Shown here in pieces: positions 1 through 11,843 of a stretch of 64,000 nucleotides of DNA. Every line of letters begins with the position of its first letter. Position 1 is the first letter of the stretch. Position numbers and translations under genes: made by a program. The stretch is from positions 62,001-126,000 of the forward strand of contig JAJTTP010000021.1 in NCBI GenBank assembly GCA_023313575.1, in the 5' to 3' direction. The DNA comes from Eutypella sp. D-1. Lineage: Eukaryota > Ascomycota > Sordariomycetes > Xylariales > Diatrypaceae. The notes beneath the pieces are model-generated. The model worked only from the letters and a program-made list of their open reading frames with translations, did no database searches and was not told the DNA's origin.

Positions 1-88
1 CAACTTTCGTAGAAATAAGAATTCCTGTTAAAAGGTTAAATTAAATTGACTTTACGCTGTACGCACATAAGACCAATCAAAAAGAGCC

Positions 89-1738
89 ATGACGTATCCC
101 GGGATACTCTACGTCACGATGGAGCCGAAGCCGGAGCTGCCGGACGAGCAGTTCCACGAGTGGTACAATAACGAGCACGGGCCGACGCGGCTGCGGATGC
201 CGCATATTTTCACCAACGGGCTGCGGTACCGAGCTATTGATAAGAAGCAGCCGTCCTTCCTCGCGTCCTACGACATCACGTCCATGCCCCTGCTCGAGAC
301 GGAGACCTACACCCGCCTCCGCGCCAGCCGATCCCCTCGCGAAGCTGACACCATAGCTCAGATCGATGTGACGCGTTACTTCTGGGACCTCATCGCGATC
401 AGGCAGGACCGCCTACCCAAGCCCATCGAGCAGCTCACCGACGACGAAGCAGAGGGCCTGGTCCTGGTTGCAGCCGAGCTTGCTCCCAAGGACGCGGCGG
501 CAGCAGCAGAGGCGGATTCGGTGGTCGAGGACGAGGTCCATAAGTGGTTCGAGGAGCACAGCGACATGCTATCCCGGGTTCCCGGCTGGCTGCAGTCGAG
601 GCTATTCAGAACCTCGCACCTCGAGACTGGAAAGACGAGATCGTACCTCATGCTCACTGACTACGCGAAGGAGAACGGGATCTCCGGCGACGAATACAGG
701 GCGGCGATCGCGTCACCCACGACACAGAATATATTTTCCAAGCACATCCGCACAGTCTCGAAGCGCAGGTACTCGCTGTTCTACGTGTTCGGGCCCGCGC
801 CGCGGGATCTCACCAACCTAGCGCAGCTGGAGCCGGCTAAATCAAGATTTCAGTCCAACGACCTGCATACCACGACGTCCAACGACGACGGCGCGGGCCC
901 CGTAATCCAGTCCCACTTCACGACCGCGGACGGCCTGTCCATCCCGTACCGGCTGGAGGGGAACCCGGACCCGCAGGCGCCGGTGATCGCGTTCTGCAAC
1001 TCCCTGCTGACCTCGCTGCACATGTGGGACGCATTCGTGGCGATCCTGCGCGCCGAGCGTCCACAGTACCGGGTCCTGCGGTACGACGCGCGGGGGCGCG
1101 GCGCGCTGCCCGAGCCGCCGACGCCGGCGACCATGGAAGCGCACGCGTCGGACCTCGCGCAGCTGCTGGCGGCGCTGCGGGTGCCGCGGCTCGCGGCGCT
1201 GGTCGGCGTGTCGATGGGCGGGGCGACGGCGCTGCGGTTCGCGCTCACGCACCCGGAAAAGTTGGGCAAGCTCATCGCGTGCGATTTCAACGCCGTCTCG
1301 AGCCCCGCAAACACGGAGGCCTGGAAGGCGCGGATCGCGGTCGCGGAGACGCCGCTGGAGGACGGGACGCCCGGCATCGCGCGGCTCGCCGGCCAGACCG
1401 TCGAGCGCTGGTTCCACCCCTCGACGATGCAGGGGAAGCCCGAGATCGCGCGCTGGATGGAGGGCATGGTCGCCGCCAACGACGTCCAGGGCTTCCGGTA
1501 CGGCTGCCAGGCGCTCTGGGACTACGACATGCGCGAGGAGATGCGGGGCTGCCGTGTCCCCGCGCTTCTCGTCGCCGGCGAGGGCGACGGCAAGGGCGCC
1601 CTTGTTAAGGCCATGGACGGGTTCCGCGGGGGCCTAGGTCCCGATGGCACCGAGCTAGCCGTCGTCCCCGACGCTGGACACCTGCCCATGTGTGAGAATC
1701 CTCAGGGGTTCTGGGAGGTTGTCAAAAAACAGCTGTGA
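89..1738 (+). CDS. EthD-like/dimeric alpha-beta barrel protein fused to an alpha/beta hydrolase (enol-lactonase type)
   Basis: This is an intronless 549-aa protein starting at the ATG at 89. Residues about 1-110 read as an EthD-like ferredoxin-fold (dimeric alpha-beta barrel) unit, with the run FHEWYNNEHGPTRLRMP. Residues about 140-240 look like a second, weaker unit of the same kind. From about residue 270 an alpha/beta hydrolase follows: nucleophile elbow GVSMGG with Ser375, a likely acid at Asp500 in AGEGDG, and His531 in GHLPMCENP. The closest family by motif is the 3-oxoadipate enol-lactonase/RsbQ-like hydrolases. Substrate is unknown; small carboxylic or lactone metabolites are plausible. 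There is no signal peptide, so it is probably cytosolic. Joining barrel and hydrolase in one chain is the unusual feature. The family call is firm, the reaction is not. Confidence 0.85.
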   Translation: MTYPGILYVTMEPKPELPDEQFHEWYNNEHGPTRLRMPHIFTNGLRYRAIDKKQPSFLASYDITSMPLLETETYTRLRASRSPREADTIAQIDVTRYFWDLIAIRQDRLPKPIEQLTDDEAEGLVLVAAELAPKDAAAAAEADSVVEDEVHKWFEEHSDMLSRVPGWLQSRLFRTSHLETGKTRSYLMLTDYAKENGISGDEYRAAIASPTTQNIFSKHIRTVSKRRYSLFYVFGPAPRDLTNLAQLEPAKSRFQSNDLHTTTSNDDGAGPVIQSHFTTADGLSIPYRLEGNPDPQAPVIAFCNSLLTSLHMWDAFVAILRAERPQYRVLRYDARGRGALPEPPTPATMEAHASDLAQLLAALRVPRLAALVGVSMGGATALRFALTHPEKLGKLIACDFNAVSSPANTEAWKARIAVAETPLEDGTPGIARLAGQTVERWFHPSTMQGKPEIARWMEGMVAANDVQGFRYGCQALWDYDMREEMRGCRVPALLVAGEGDGKGALVKAMDGFRGGLGPDGTELAVVPDAGHLPMCENPQGFWEVVKKQL

Positions 1739-4700
1739 CGTAGGCCAGAGCAGTCAGTTGGGTGCCGGCCATGTCTACCCTCTAAAGATTGTATGATGCT
1801 TGAACCATATCGGGTAATTAGTGCTACGAGTTAAAGGTATACGGATTTTTGGCTCTGCTTCCGGAGTCGCTACGCGTTTGCTTCGGCCTTTCTCCACGGT
1901 CATCGTCCCCCCTCTCTCCCCTCGTATAAGTTGTGTTCCCGCACTTAGTACAGCCAGGGGTTTGAATAGCACCGAGAACCCCGTCAACAAAACTCCCAGC
2001 ACCTTAAACGCTTCCGAGGAGAATATTGGTATGCTACTCTATCAGGCACTCGAGGAGCCGGCCAAGCCTGAGGACCATCTGGCCACCTGCTAACGCCGCA
2101 AAATGTCACCGGGGAGGGCCGAAGAATAGCACCGCGGAAGAAAAGGGGGGAAAATGGGGTTGGAGGGTTGTAAGGTGTCAAGGGTCTAGTTTTCGTCGTC
2201 ACATTGTGGCTTTGCGTCAATGTTAAGAGAGCAATCTTAGATTGTCTTGATCCAGATTGATCAACTTTTCCACTCTACATTTCAATCCACTCCTATTCCA
2301 AAGGAGTCTTCAATCCAAATGAGGCCGCGACAGATGTGGGGGCCTACTTCACTTATAAACATCATTATATTTGTAACTTAGTTGCTGCTGCCTAGGAGAA
2401 TACGACCATCTGCTCGATACTGTTTTCTATCGTAATGCTACGTCGATGAAGGTCACGATGAAGACAATGGGTGATACGCGCGCACAAAACTACTTGGAAC
2501 GAGGCCGGAACGTATCGCAACGTTACTTGTTACTGCATTACCCATTCCAGGAGCCGGTATCGAAGGGCGGGGCTCCGAGTATGGTATAGTGGCGAGCATT
2601 TTACCGGTTTCGACAATGTCCTTGTCCCCCTGTCCCTCTTGCCAGCTAGGGCCGGCCCTATGGGCAGGCTGGGTGTCATAGAACGCCCTGTTCCCACCTA
2701 GATAGAATGGATAAGGGAAGACTCAAGCAGAGAAGCGGGGCCGGCGAGCAAATTACCCGGTAACGTACACTTGTCAGATCTGTATAGCCGAACTTGAGAT
2801 GTCCCGTTGTTGTTTCTATTCGCAGTAACCACTTCGTAGTATACAACATAGATCGTTATTGGAGAGCACTAAGTATGTAGAGTTCCAGGTTGTTACTTGG
2901 TAAGTAGTGGAGTTCGAGTTCCACTATGAGCACCCAAGAAACCGGACCGTAAATACCAGCTTGACTGGGCAGGGCAGGCTAGACTGGCGGCGCTTGCGCT
3001 TGTGCTTGCCGGGCAGGAGAACGTGACATAGAATGTTCTATCTCTTCTGTGCACCTTTCTTCTCCTTTGGCCGCCCGCCCGCTGCTGAAAAGCGTAACCT
3101 GATCGCCATTGGTTTTTAGTTTACTCGCAGGTCGAATGCCAATATTGATCGACCACGGTTCCGGGTGCAAACCTGCAAGGCATGTCCTGCAGATAGCTGT
3201 TTTCCACAATTGAGGGCCTGTAACTAACAACTGCAGTCAGTCCTTCGCTAGTAGGAAACTCGGTTGCTCGCCCGACTGCCCGGCACCCCGGGTCCCGCCC
3301 TACATAGCAGCAGCTCCTACAGCTCGCCACACGGCTTGGATGGGAAACCCGGGCGTTTGATGTGCAATGTCGCAGACCTGTCAGAGCCAGTAGAGGAGCC
3401 TGCCCATGGTTTTCAATATCGTGGTGCGTGGTATATCCCGATGCAATATATTCCGTCGCCTTGCAGGGGTGCGGCCCAGGACCTAGATCTTATCAAACAA
3501 ACAATCGTGTACTTGTACATTCATACTAATGTAAACTGTGTGCCGGGGCGAATATGGTACACGGCAGGGGTGCTCTGCTACAAGTGCTGTATGGATGATC
3601 GACCGGGCTTCACTGAAGCAGATGGTGGACGGTAAAGGATCCGATCGAGTGATGGATGATAGGTGGATAGGCTACCCGTTCTACCAGTCACACCCGCTGA
3701 CCCGTTACCTTGTTACCTTGTCATCGTCCAGTACCCACATAGGGAGGTCAAGTAGGCAGTTGAAACGTGTGAGCCTCATCAAGGCCGGAGTTAGTCCGTT
3801 CGTTTACCGAGAAAATAATGAATGTTGCTGTCCACTTGGCGATCGAGCTTTGTCTACTGAGCACTAGCAGAACAGTGAGCCACCTCATTGATAGTGCTGT
3901 GCATGTACGATAACCTGGGCTGCCTGGTTGCCTGGCTAAAACGATTCCAAAGTTGTCGGTTTCTCTCGCGTCTTAGTTATCTGATGCTCGGCTTCTCCCG
4001 AGAACTGCGATTCAGTATCTATCTATGTACGTGTGTATATGTGCCTAGCGTGTGGCCACCGGTCATAGACAGGTGGGTATAAGCATATGACAGGCAAGCC
4101 GAATGGATCTAAGGCATAAGTTCAGGATAGATTATCTCGTGGGAAATTCATCCCCGAGATTTTCCGACCAATGGAGGGAGGAGTCCGATATGAACCCCAT
4201 GCGGCTCTTCACGTTTATTTTTATTAATGAGGGTAGAGGAAGACAGATAAACAGACAGGCAAACAAATCAGGAATAAACCTTGAAGTTTCGGAAGGAAGG
4301 AAAGGAATTCCTAGATTGGGGATGGTGGCGTACATCTATGTAGCTTTCGGTGCGAGGAAGCGGAACCAACGCCCTGCACCTGCCACCTGCACGTCTTACT
4401 TATGTACCTAAGTATGTATGACATTAGACAGCTGTCAGGCGATGTTCTCCTTTAAGTAAGGTAGTTATTATACTACCTCCTAGATACCAAGTAGGTAGCA
4501 GTAAGACGGTCCGCCAGTCAATTCCGTGCCTACCTAAGTACGTATACTGGTAAATGGGCATTAATGCCAGGTATGTCGAGATTCGACTCGGTGGTGAGGC
4601 CTGGGCTTTCCTCGTTAAGAATACTTGAGAATTCTGGACCAACCAGATCTTTCAAAGGCCATCCCGATTAGTTCGGAGCATCGACCCGGCAGTCGATGAA

Positions 4701-5373
4701 CCAGTCGATCTAACAGTGGCACCATACTTATCTCAGTACATAAGTAGTAGTGATAATAGCCCTGTAGTACTTAAAGGTATGGAGCAAATGATTTAAAGTA
4801 GTACATATGGCCCAATATCTGCCTGTTCGGCCCGCCAACCCCGGGAGCTGCGACACCCCTGCCTACCTGTTAACGCTACGGGGTCGCTATAGGGTCATTA
4901 CAGAGCCATCACAGGGCTATTAGAAGATCCACCCGACCACTGGCTACATAGTAGTGGACATACTTAATGTATCTTCCAAGGTTAGGGCAAAAACTGGTCG
5001 GAATCTAGGGAAACAATGAAGTATTCGAGCCTATTTGAGGGGGGAGTATTGATGAAAGTGGAGCCTCACATGGGCAGTCTACACAGAAGGCGCTGCCGTA
5101 TTTAGTTCCCTGGGAACCCCGCGGGGATTTCATGAAGGAGGGCAGGAAAAAGAGAGGGAAGGAACGGAATTTGAATGGCCGAGATCATTGAAGGGTGCAA
5201 CTGCACTGGACAAAACAACTGGACAAGACAACTGGACAGAGATAACATAACATATACATCCACGGAACGGGACGAGGAAGTCAAAAGATATTGAAACACC
5301 AGCTCGGAGGAAGGAAGAAAGGAAGAAAGCAAAAGAGAAAAAAAAATTAAAAAATCAGAAGGAAATTATTTCC
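1739..5373. other. Intergenic region, no supported gene
   Basis: About 3.6 kb with only short, unconvincing open frames, several lacking an ATG. Around 4380-4560 there are several copies of the TACCTAAGTA/TACCTAGGTA-type palindromic motif that recurs elsewhere in the window. The last 150 bp before 5374 are purine-rich (AGGAAGGAAAGA-like) and form the likely leader of the DUF1479 gene. Confidence 0.6.
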
Positions 5374-7824
5374 ATGTCCGAAGTCGATGTAGCACAACGT
5401 CCAGCTGCCGCACTCCCTTCTCAATTCGAGACGGGGGGTGTGGCAGCGCTGGCAGCTGCTACGGCAGCACATACACCACATACAACAGCACCTCCAACGC
5501 CCCCAGCACCTTCTGCTACAGGAGCACCACCACCAGGAGGAGGAGGAGGGGCAACAGCACCGGGAGCAGCACCGGGAGCAGCAGGAGCACCGGGAGCTAA
5601 ACAAGCGCCCGCGCAATACCCCAACATCACTAACTTCGCAAACTTCACTAATAACTTCACTAATAACAACAATAACATGGCAACCTCCACTACGATAACA
5701 CCTCCAACTACCTCCTCGTCCCCGACACCATCATCGTCATTATCTTCGTCGCCGTCCTACTTCCTATCAGCTGCACCAACAACAACGACAACAACAACAG
5801 CGAACAGACAAAACATAACTATTGCGCAACTAGAACATAATATCAGTACCACTTCCACTAAAATCACCACGACGAGCAATACTAGTAGTAATCACAATAA
5901 CAACAGCAATAGTAACGGTAGTGGCGGTGGCGGTGCAGGATTTAAGAGACCCCGGGACGAAGATCACAAAAGTGGTAGTGGTAGTGGTAGGACGAAAGTC
6001 AGAGCAACGAGGATGGATTTCGCAAAAATCATGGACCCGCCCATCGTCAGTTTCTATGGTTCCACCCCGATACCACTACCCTCAAGATTTGGGCAGTTAA
6101 AACGACGTTTGGTCGCCGGTCGCGAGGCCGCTTTGAAGGCTTCATGGGATCGGTTGCTCGCAGCTCTTCGTGAGGAGATCGTATATATCGAGAAGCATGG
6201 CACCGGTCTGATCCCTTCCATCGACTACACCGAGATCGAGGACCCCAGCAAGGTGCAACCTTTCAGCGAGAGCATAAAGCGCCATGGGATTGGTGTAATC
6301 CGCGGTGTCGTTCCGCCCGAGGCCGCCCGTTCCTGGGTTGACGAGACCAAGAAGTACCTTGAGGCGAAGCAGGAGCTTGAGTTGAAGCCTCCTCCAGCCC
6401 AGGATCCTACCTGCTTTGACTTCTTCTGGACCCCGGCTCAGGTGAGGTCTCGCGCGCATCCCAACGTCCTGCGCGCCCAGCGCTTCGCCATGACTATATG
6501 GGACACCAAGGACGAGTTTATCGCCGCCCGATATCCCATAACCTACGCCGATAGGATCCGGATAGAGTCCGCCGCCGCCGACGGAAACATCACCGTGAAT
6601 GGGAGTCTTGTGGCCGCCTCGCCCCAGGACAGTTTGATCGCCGCTGCCGCTGCCACCTCATCTGCTCAGATCGCCCAGGTCGACAATGGAAGCCTCGAAC
6701 GCTGGGAACAGGATGGTTATGGTCGCACGGGGCTCTACAACGCCATCTTCGAAGGTGACTGGGAGTCTTACGACGAGTGGAACGCTTCCGGTCGGGTTAA
6801 CGCCACCCCTGACCTGTATAACGGCCAGGGCGCGTGCAGTATGCTGCGTCTGTTCCAGGGCATAATCGCCCTGACCGAGGTCGAGCCCGGCATGATCAAG
6901 ATCCTGCCCTCGCCCAAACTATCTACGGTCTACTTCCTACTGCGGCCGTTCTTTTCACCCCGAGAGAAGGCCCCTGAAGAGGGTGACAGCTCCGAGAAGT
7001 GGGCCGCCTACCTCGACCCCGCTAACTGGACCCTCGACAAGGAGCAGTCGACGATAATACACGGCGCCGTGGCGGGGCACGCACAGCGTGTGACCTCGTC
7101 CTTCCACCCGCACCTTGAACTGAAGCGGAGTCTGGTCGCCCCCCCAACCCTGCCCGAGGGCTCCTACGTCGTCTGGCACCCTGACATCGCCTACCAATTT
7201 TCCAACACCAACTACAGCAGCAGCATGCGCCCGCCCACCGCCTCGGGGGACCACACCTCCATGCTCGTCTATGCCCCTGCCGCCCCCCTCACCCAGCAAA
7301 ACGCCCTCTACCTGGCCCGTCAACGCAAAGCCTTCCTCCGCGGCCACCCCGGCCCGGACTTCGACTCTACCGGCACCGGCCTTGGAAGCGAGGCCCCGCA
7401 TACCGGCCGCCTCACCGAGAAGGCCATCCGCGAGGTCGGCGGCGAGGAGGGTCTGCAGGCCATGGGGCTGGCGCCCTGGAACCCGGCCAAACCGGTCGCG
7501 GACTTAAAGGCCGCGTCGGCATCGGCAAAGTCTGCTGCCGCTGACGCGAAGGACAATAATAACAACGGCAAGAAGCCGGCAGCCGCCACCGCTGCTGAGG
7601 ACGACGCAGCGGGCTCGTCGCCGCCGTCTTCGGGCTCAAGTGACGGCGCACTCACCCCTAAGACGCACGCCGAGGTTGAGGTCCTCAAGCTCGCCAACCA
7701 GATCCTCTTCCCCGAGCGCTTCGACTTCTACATGCCCACCCGCGCGCCATCCCGCGCGCAGTCCAGAGCTGCTAGTCCCATGCCGCCAGCGGCTCACGGC
7801 GGTACGGGCAAGGAGAGGGCATAG
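5374..7824 (+). CDS. DUF1479 family protein with long low-complexity N-terminal arm
   Basis: An intronless 816-aa frame. Residues about 214-690 match the DUF1479 family (YbiU-like, cupin/2-oxoglutarate-oxygenase-like fold), seen in stretches such as KRHGIGVIRGVVPPEAARSW, WHPDIAYQF and the end LARQRKAFLRGHPGPDF. His602-x-Asp604 in WHPDIAY is a candidate metal pair, but the second histidine usually seen a few residues later is replaced here (IAY). Residues 1-213 are Ala/Pro/Gly, Thr/Ser and Asn tracts, and a second Lys/Ala/Asn-rich insert lies at about 710-760. A conserved-looking tail, ILFPERFDFYMPTRAPSRAQ, follows. Translation could start at 5374 (good context, CC before ATG) or at Met214 (6013), which would give a family-sized protein. 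Biochemical role unknown. Confidence 0.85.
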   Translation: MSEVDVAQRPAAALPSQFETGGVAALAAATAAHTPHTTAPPTPPAPSATGAPPPGGGGGATAPGAAPGAAGAPGAKQAPAQYPNITNFANFTNNFTNNNNNMATSTTITPPTTSSSPTPSSSLSSSPSYFLSAAPTTTTTTTANRQNITIAQLEHNISTTSTKITTTSNTSSNHNNNSNSNGSGGGGAGFKRPRDEDHKSGSGSGRTKVRATRMDFAKIMDPPIVSFYGSTPIPLPSRFGQLKRRLVAGREAALKASWDRLLAALREEIVYIEKHGTGLIPSIDYTEIEDPSKVQPFSESIKRHGIGVIRGVVPPEAARSWVDETKKYLEAKQELELKPPPAQDPTCFDFFWTPAQVRSRAHPNVLRAQRFAMTIWDTKDEFIAARYPITYADRIRIESAAADGNITVNGSLVAASPQDSLIAAAAATSSAQIAQVDNGSLERWEQDGYGRTGLYNAIFEGDWESYDEWNASGRVNATPDLYNGQGACSMLRLFQGIIALTEVEPGMIKILPSPKLSTVYFLLRPFFSPREKAPEEGDSSEKWAAYLDPANWTLDKEQSTIIHGAVAGHAQRVTSSFHPHLELKRSLVAPPTLPEGSYVVWHPDIAYQFSNTNYSSSMRPPTASGDHTSMLVYAPAAPLTQQNALYLARQRKAFLRGHPGPDFDSTGTGLGSEAPHTGRLTEKAIREVGGEEGLQAMGLAPWNPAKPVADLKAASASAKSAAADAKDNNNNGKKPAAATAAEDDAAGSSPPSSGSSDGALTPKTHAEVEVLKLANQILFPERFDFYMPTRAPSRAQSRAASPMPPAAHGGTGKERA

Positions 7825-9743
7825 GTGAGGGTGTGAGAACCGAAAAGTGGAGCAGGCGTGGGATCAGGGGGTCTTAAAGTCAGTAAGACAGCCAAGTGGG
7901 AGTGGTGGCGAATTGAGTCAAATCGAACTGCAAGCGGAACGCAGTTGAAGGAGCAAGCTAGGCATTTGAATATTTGAATATCCATGGTATTTAGGGTGTT
8001 TGTCATGCAATCAACACATATCGCATCGCATCACGGGGAGTGAGGGGTCTGCGGGATGGGGAGATGTTTCTGTATATAGTTTTCCGACATACGGTTCTGG
8101 TGGAGGGGAAGACACCGTCAAGCTTTGACATTTGGCATATATACATATACATATAGCACGAAAGATCAGGAGGCGCATCGAGTAGCAATTGGATGGATAA
8201 TCGAAAAATCATCGCCTCAAGACGTCTAGTGCGTGTGATTTGATAAGGGGCTTATGTCGAGCATTTGCGATTTTCCCCTCTTCACCCTGATGGGATTCCC
8301 GCCCCTGGAGCATGCACTCGTTTAGACTCTGATGTCTACTTGCCGATACAACCGTCGGCTCATCTAACTCTCAGGTAGACAACGTAAGCATCGCACCAAG
8401 ATTTTCACCTTATAACTACCCGCGTTACCGATCGTCTCCGATAGCTCGCCCGACGATAACTTTCTAAGGATGCCTGCGATGACACCACTAAGGATATGAA
8501 TATAAGCATCTCGAGCCTAATGAACACTGAGTTATGCCCCTTTATGTATTGTAAGGATATTTCGAGCATCTGTTATATTCGTACTTCTCTTGATCTGAGG
8601 CCCCGGGCCTTGACAGAATGACGTCTAAATACACTATAATCACGGGCCGTTAGGGTCCCCCCTCCCCCACAACGGAGCTGGGCTAGTCGCCGTGGGATCA
8701 ATAGCGGCGCGTCGATCCCCTACCTACATCATATAGCGCTTGCCGCTACGACCCGGAGGATCCGGTTCGGGGCAGCTGGGCTATATTCCGACTACCGCTG
8801 TGCCGTCTCTACTAGACGATTACTATTGAAGCCACTATTAGTGCCGACAACCACCTAATGCAGCCACTGTCGCTGCTATTGAAGCGGCCACCATGGGCGA
8901 GAATGACTTCACAACAGCTTCGCCATCGTGAAGATAAGCCAAACTGGTACTAGGTTACCGCCAGAGAGCGGATCGGTTGAGGCTGTAATCATGTTGAGTA
9001 GAACCGCTTTGAAGCATGTTTAGGAGTTGGTGACGACGGTGTGGTGCGATAATTCCGACACTACAGCGGCCGCAGTCCTGCAATAGGAGCAGCTGGGAAA
9101 TGGAATGAAGTAAACAAGAAAAGCGAACACGACTAAATTACCATGAACACGGTCTAGCGACGACAATAATTACGGATGGGCTGGTCGACGGACAATGAAC
9201 CTGTTTCGGGGAGCAGGCATGCGTGACGCAGGGGATCTTTTCGATGATGTGATCGCAAGGGAGTCATGTGTATAACGGCAGCAGCAATTCTAACATTTGC
9301 TTCTTATAGAAAAACGCCAAGATATGGCATTATTTCCACATAAATGTCGTCTTCCCGTGAGAGACCCCTCATAGGGCGTTTCCCCCGCAGCCGAGATGAG
9401 GCGCCATGACCACGGCCCTAGCTAACCCATTGTCCTTCGTTGAAATCGACGATGTGCAGACCTGCGATCCCTGAGCATGGCGTTATTCGACATTTGAAAT
9501 AGGACGGGACCAGCCTTGTCTGCTGCAACCCAATGCCAGGTCCTCGTGGTCATGGTATCTCCGCGTAAGGATCCGTGCCTTGTTGATGGTCTATTGCGTG
9601 CGCGAGGCCAAATTATGGTGATGCGGGCAGTCTCTTGCGTTGCATATAAATCCATGGCCATCCGTGGTTTTCGCCTCCGGATGGTGAGGCCTGCATCGTC
9701 GCACACCCGTCTGTTGTCAAGGTGATATTTCTGGACTGCAAAG
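7825..9743. other. Intergenic region, no supported gene
   Basis: About 1.9 kb. It holds the 3' flank of the DUF1479 gene and the promoter side of the bicupin gene. I see only short frames without family resemblance, and no repeat or RNA gene. Confidence 0.55.
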
Positions 9744-11422
9744 ATGAAGGTCTCTCAGGTTTTGTCGCTCCTTATCGGCGCTGAAATCGCCTCCGGAATC
9801 TCTGTCAAGCGGCAGAACGACAAGCCCGAATTCGAAAACGGCCAACCTATCGACGGGAATGGGAGAGGGGCACCTATCTCTGGTATGACGACCCGGGAAC
9901 GATGATGTACGCAGTATCAAGTTCGACGCTGACTAGTAACGACAAAAACTAGGCGGCACTAATAGGGAGCTTGACCTGCAGAATCCAGACAATTTGGGCC
10001 AGCAGAGCACCGACAACGGCGTGGTGCCGAACCTCAAATGGAGCTTCTCGGACTCCAAGACGAGAATCCTGCGAGGCGGGTGGGTGCGTGAGTCGGTCAT
10101 TACGGACCTGCCCTCCAGCCACGATATTTCTGGCGCGCAGCAGCATTTGACCAAAGGCTCTGTCCGTGAGCTTCACTGGCATCGTGTAGTATGTATCCCG
10201 GCGAGGTGATCGGGCCTGATTATCTCCCTGTACGTGTGCTGATACCATACCAGGCGGAATGGGGGTACGTGTATGCGGGTCGCGTGATCATCTCAGCCGT
10301 CAACGAAAATGGCCAATACGAGGTTGCCGAGCTCGACGTTGGTGACGTCTGGTATTTCCCTAAGGTATTTATTGACTTGAATTCGCTTTGTGAGGATTGC
10401 AGCCTGCCCCGTCTAACATGCGATATAGGGTATACCCCATACGATCCAAGGCCTAGAAGATGAGAACGAATACTTGCTCGTGTTCGACGATGGCGATTTC
10501 GACGCCACAGGGTAGGTAACAAGCGAGGGATGTTTCGCCATAAGTGTTAGTCTTACTAACAAGGAGCGCAGGACGACTTTCAACGTGGACGACTGGATCA
10601 CACATACCCCGAAGTCCATTCTAGCCAAGAACTTCGGCCTGCCAGAGAACGTATTCGAGTCGGTGCCGTCCCCTAACCCCTATATTTTCAACTCGACGGT
10701 GGACACAAGAAACGTCACAGGAGGCAACGGCCCACTGACTGGGAACGCCTCCTTCGTGTATTTCGCCAAGGATCACCCTCTCGAGGATGTTCCCGGCGGA
10801 GGCGGCACGCTCCGAATCATCGATACTACCACCTTCCCCGTCTCGACGACTATCGCTGCGACTGTTGTCACTTTAAAGCCAGGCGCACTGCGGGAATTGC
10901 ACTGGCACCCAAATGTATGATTGTTCCTTCACCCCCCCCCCCCAAACACACACAGTGACAAGTAAGCTTCTTGGTGTTCGAATTGATCATCTCTAATGAG
11001 CGGGTCCCCGTAGGCCGAAGAATGGCTGTATTTCCATAAGGGCAAGGCGCGCGCTACAGTCTTCCTGGGAAATGCTCTTGCGCGCACGTTCGACTTCAGC
11101 GCTGGGGACACGGCCGTCTTCCCGGACAATAGCGGTAAGTTGCGACAAATGTGTACTAAGGCTGCAGTCAACAGCAGAAAAGCTTCCATTTCAATAGTGC
11201 TAACCGAGACATCTAGGTCACTACATCGAGAATAGGTCCGAGGATGAGGACCTGGTCTGGATCGAGATCTACAAGAGCGACCGGGTACAGGACGTCTCGC
11301 TGACCCAATGGCTGGCGCTGACGCCCGCGGATATCGTCGCCAGCACCCTCAAGATCCCTATCGAAATCGCGGAGAATCTGAAGAAGGAGAAGCAGCTCCT
11401 GGTTAGGAACAACTCATCCTGA
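9744..11422 (+). CDS. Secreted bicupin, oxalate decarboxylase/oxalate oxidase family
   Basis: Seven exons: 9744-9882, 9953-10188, 10254-10364, 10429-10511, 10572-10914, 11014-11134, 11217-11422; 412 aa. A signal peptide is visible (MKVSQVLSLLIGAEIASG) followed by a Lys-Arg pair. Cupin 1 has Mn ligands His121, His123, Glu127 and His166 with the preceding RELHWH arginine. Cupin 2 has His300, His302, Glu307 and His346, plus the conserved glutamate in WIEIYK (Glu361). This is the full metal set of OxdC-type bicupins, which split oxalate to formate and CO2. The lid loop after VFDDGDF, however, reads Asp-Ala-Thr-Gly instead of the decarboxylase Ser-Glu-Asn-Ser, so the acid/base glutamate is absent and oxalate oxidase activity is possible. 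Introns lie within the HWHRV/AEW and HPN/AEEW metal motifs and inside the lid codon. Confidence 0.88.
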
Positions 11423-11843
11423 GTGTTGAAAGCATCTTCAAATTAGCGCGGACTCTCCGCTTTGCCGATATCTTCTTTTTCTATACGCAGCGAAGGGCGG
11501 TAATAGGGCGGGTTTTTGGACTGGGCCGCCTGACAAATAGGGGCAAGCTCACACAATTGTTCGAGAAGGCGACAACTCGTAGTGTTTGAGTGGACATGTA
11601 GGGAGCAGTACACTTAATCAATGAATTATGCTAAAGAAGCCGATATAGGCTGCCTGACCTCGGTTGACTGCGGAATATCCTCCGCCATTTCTTACAACGG
11701 GTGAAGCTATGATACACGTACTCGTGCTTATGAAGACTAAGACTCGTAGCAGCCGTAAGTCCACAACCAAGGGAAGTTGCCCACCTTCGGATACACCTAT
11801 TTAGAATCATCACTTTGCGCCGACACCCCGCCGGTCTCCTGTA
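11423..11843. other. Short intergenic region between convergent genes
   Basis: About 420 bp shared by the 3' ends of the bicupin gene (+) and the Cys/His repeat gene (-). No gene or strong hairpin noticed. Confidence 0.5.

Noticed and set aside
842..1479. 191- and 209-aa minus-strand frames opposite the EthD/hydrolase gene
   Set aside because: Arg/Ala-rich antisense shadows of the real gene.
2880..2945. tRNA-like T-arm (GAGTTCGAGTTCC)
   Set aside because: No matching acceptor stem, anticodon arm or A-box at the right spacing.
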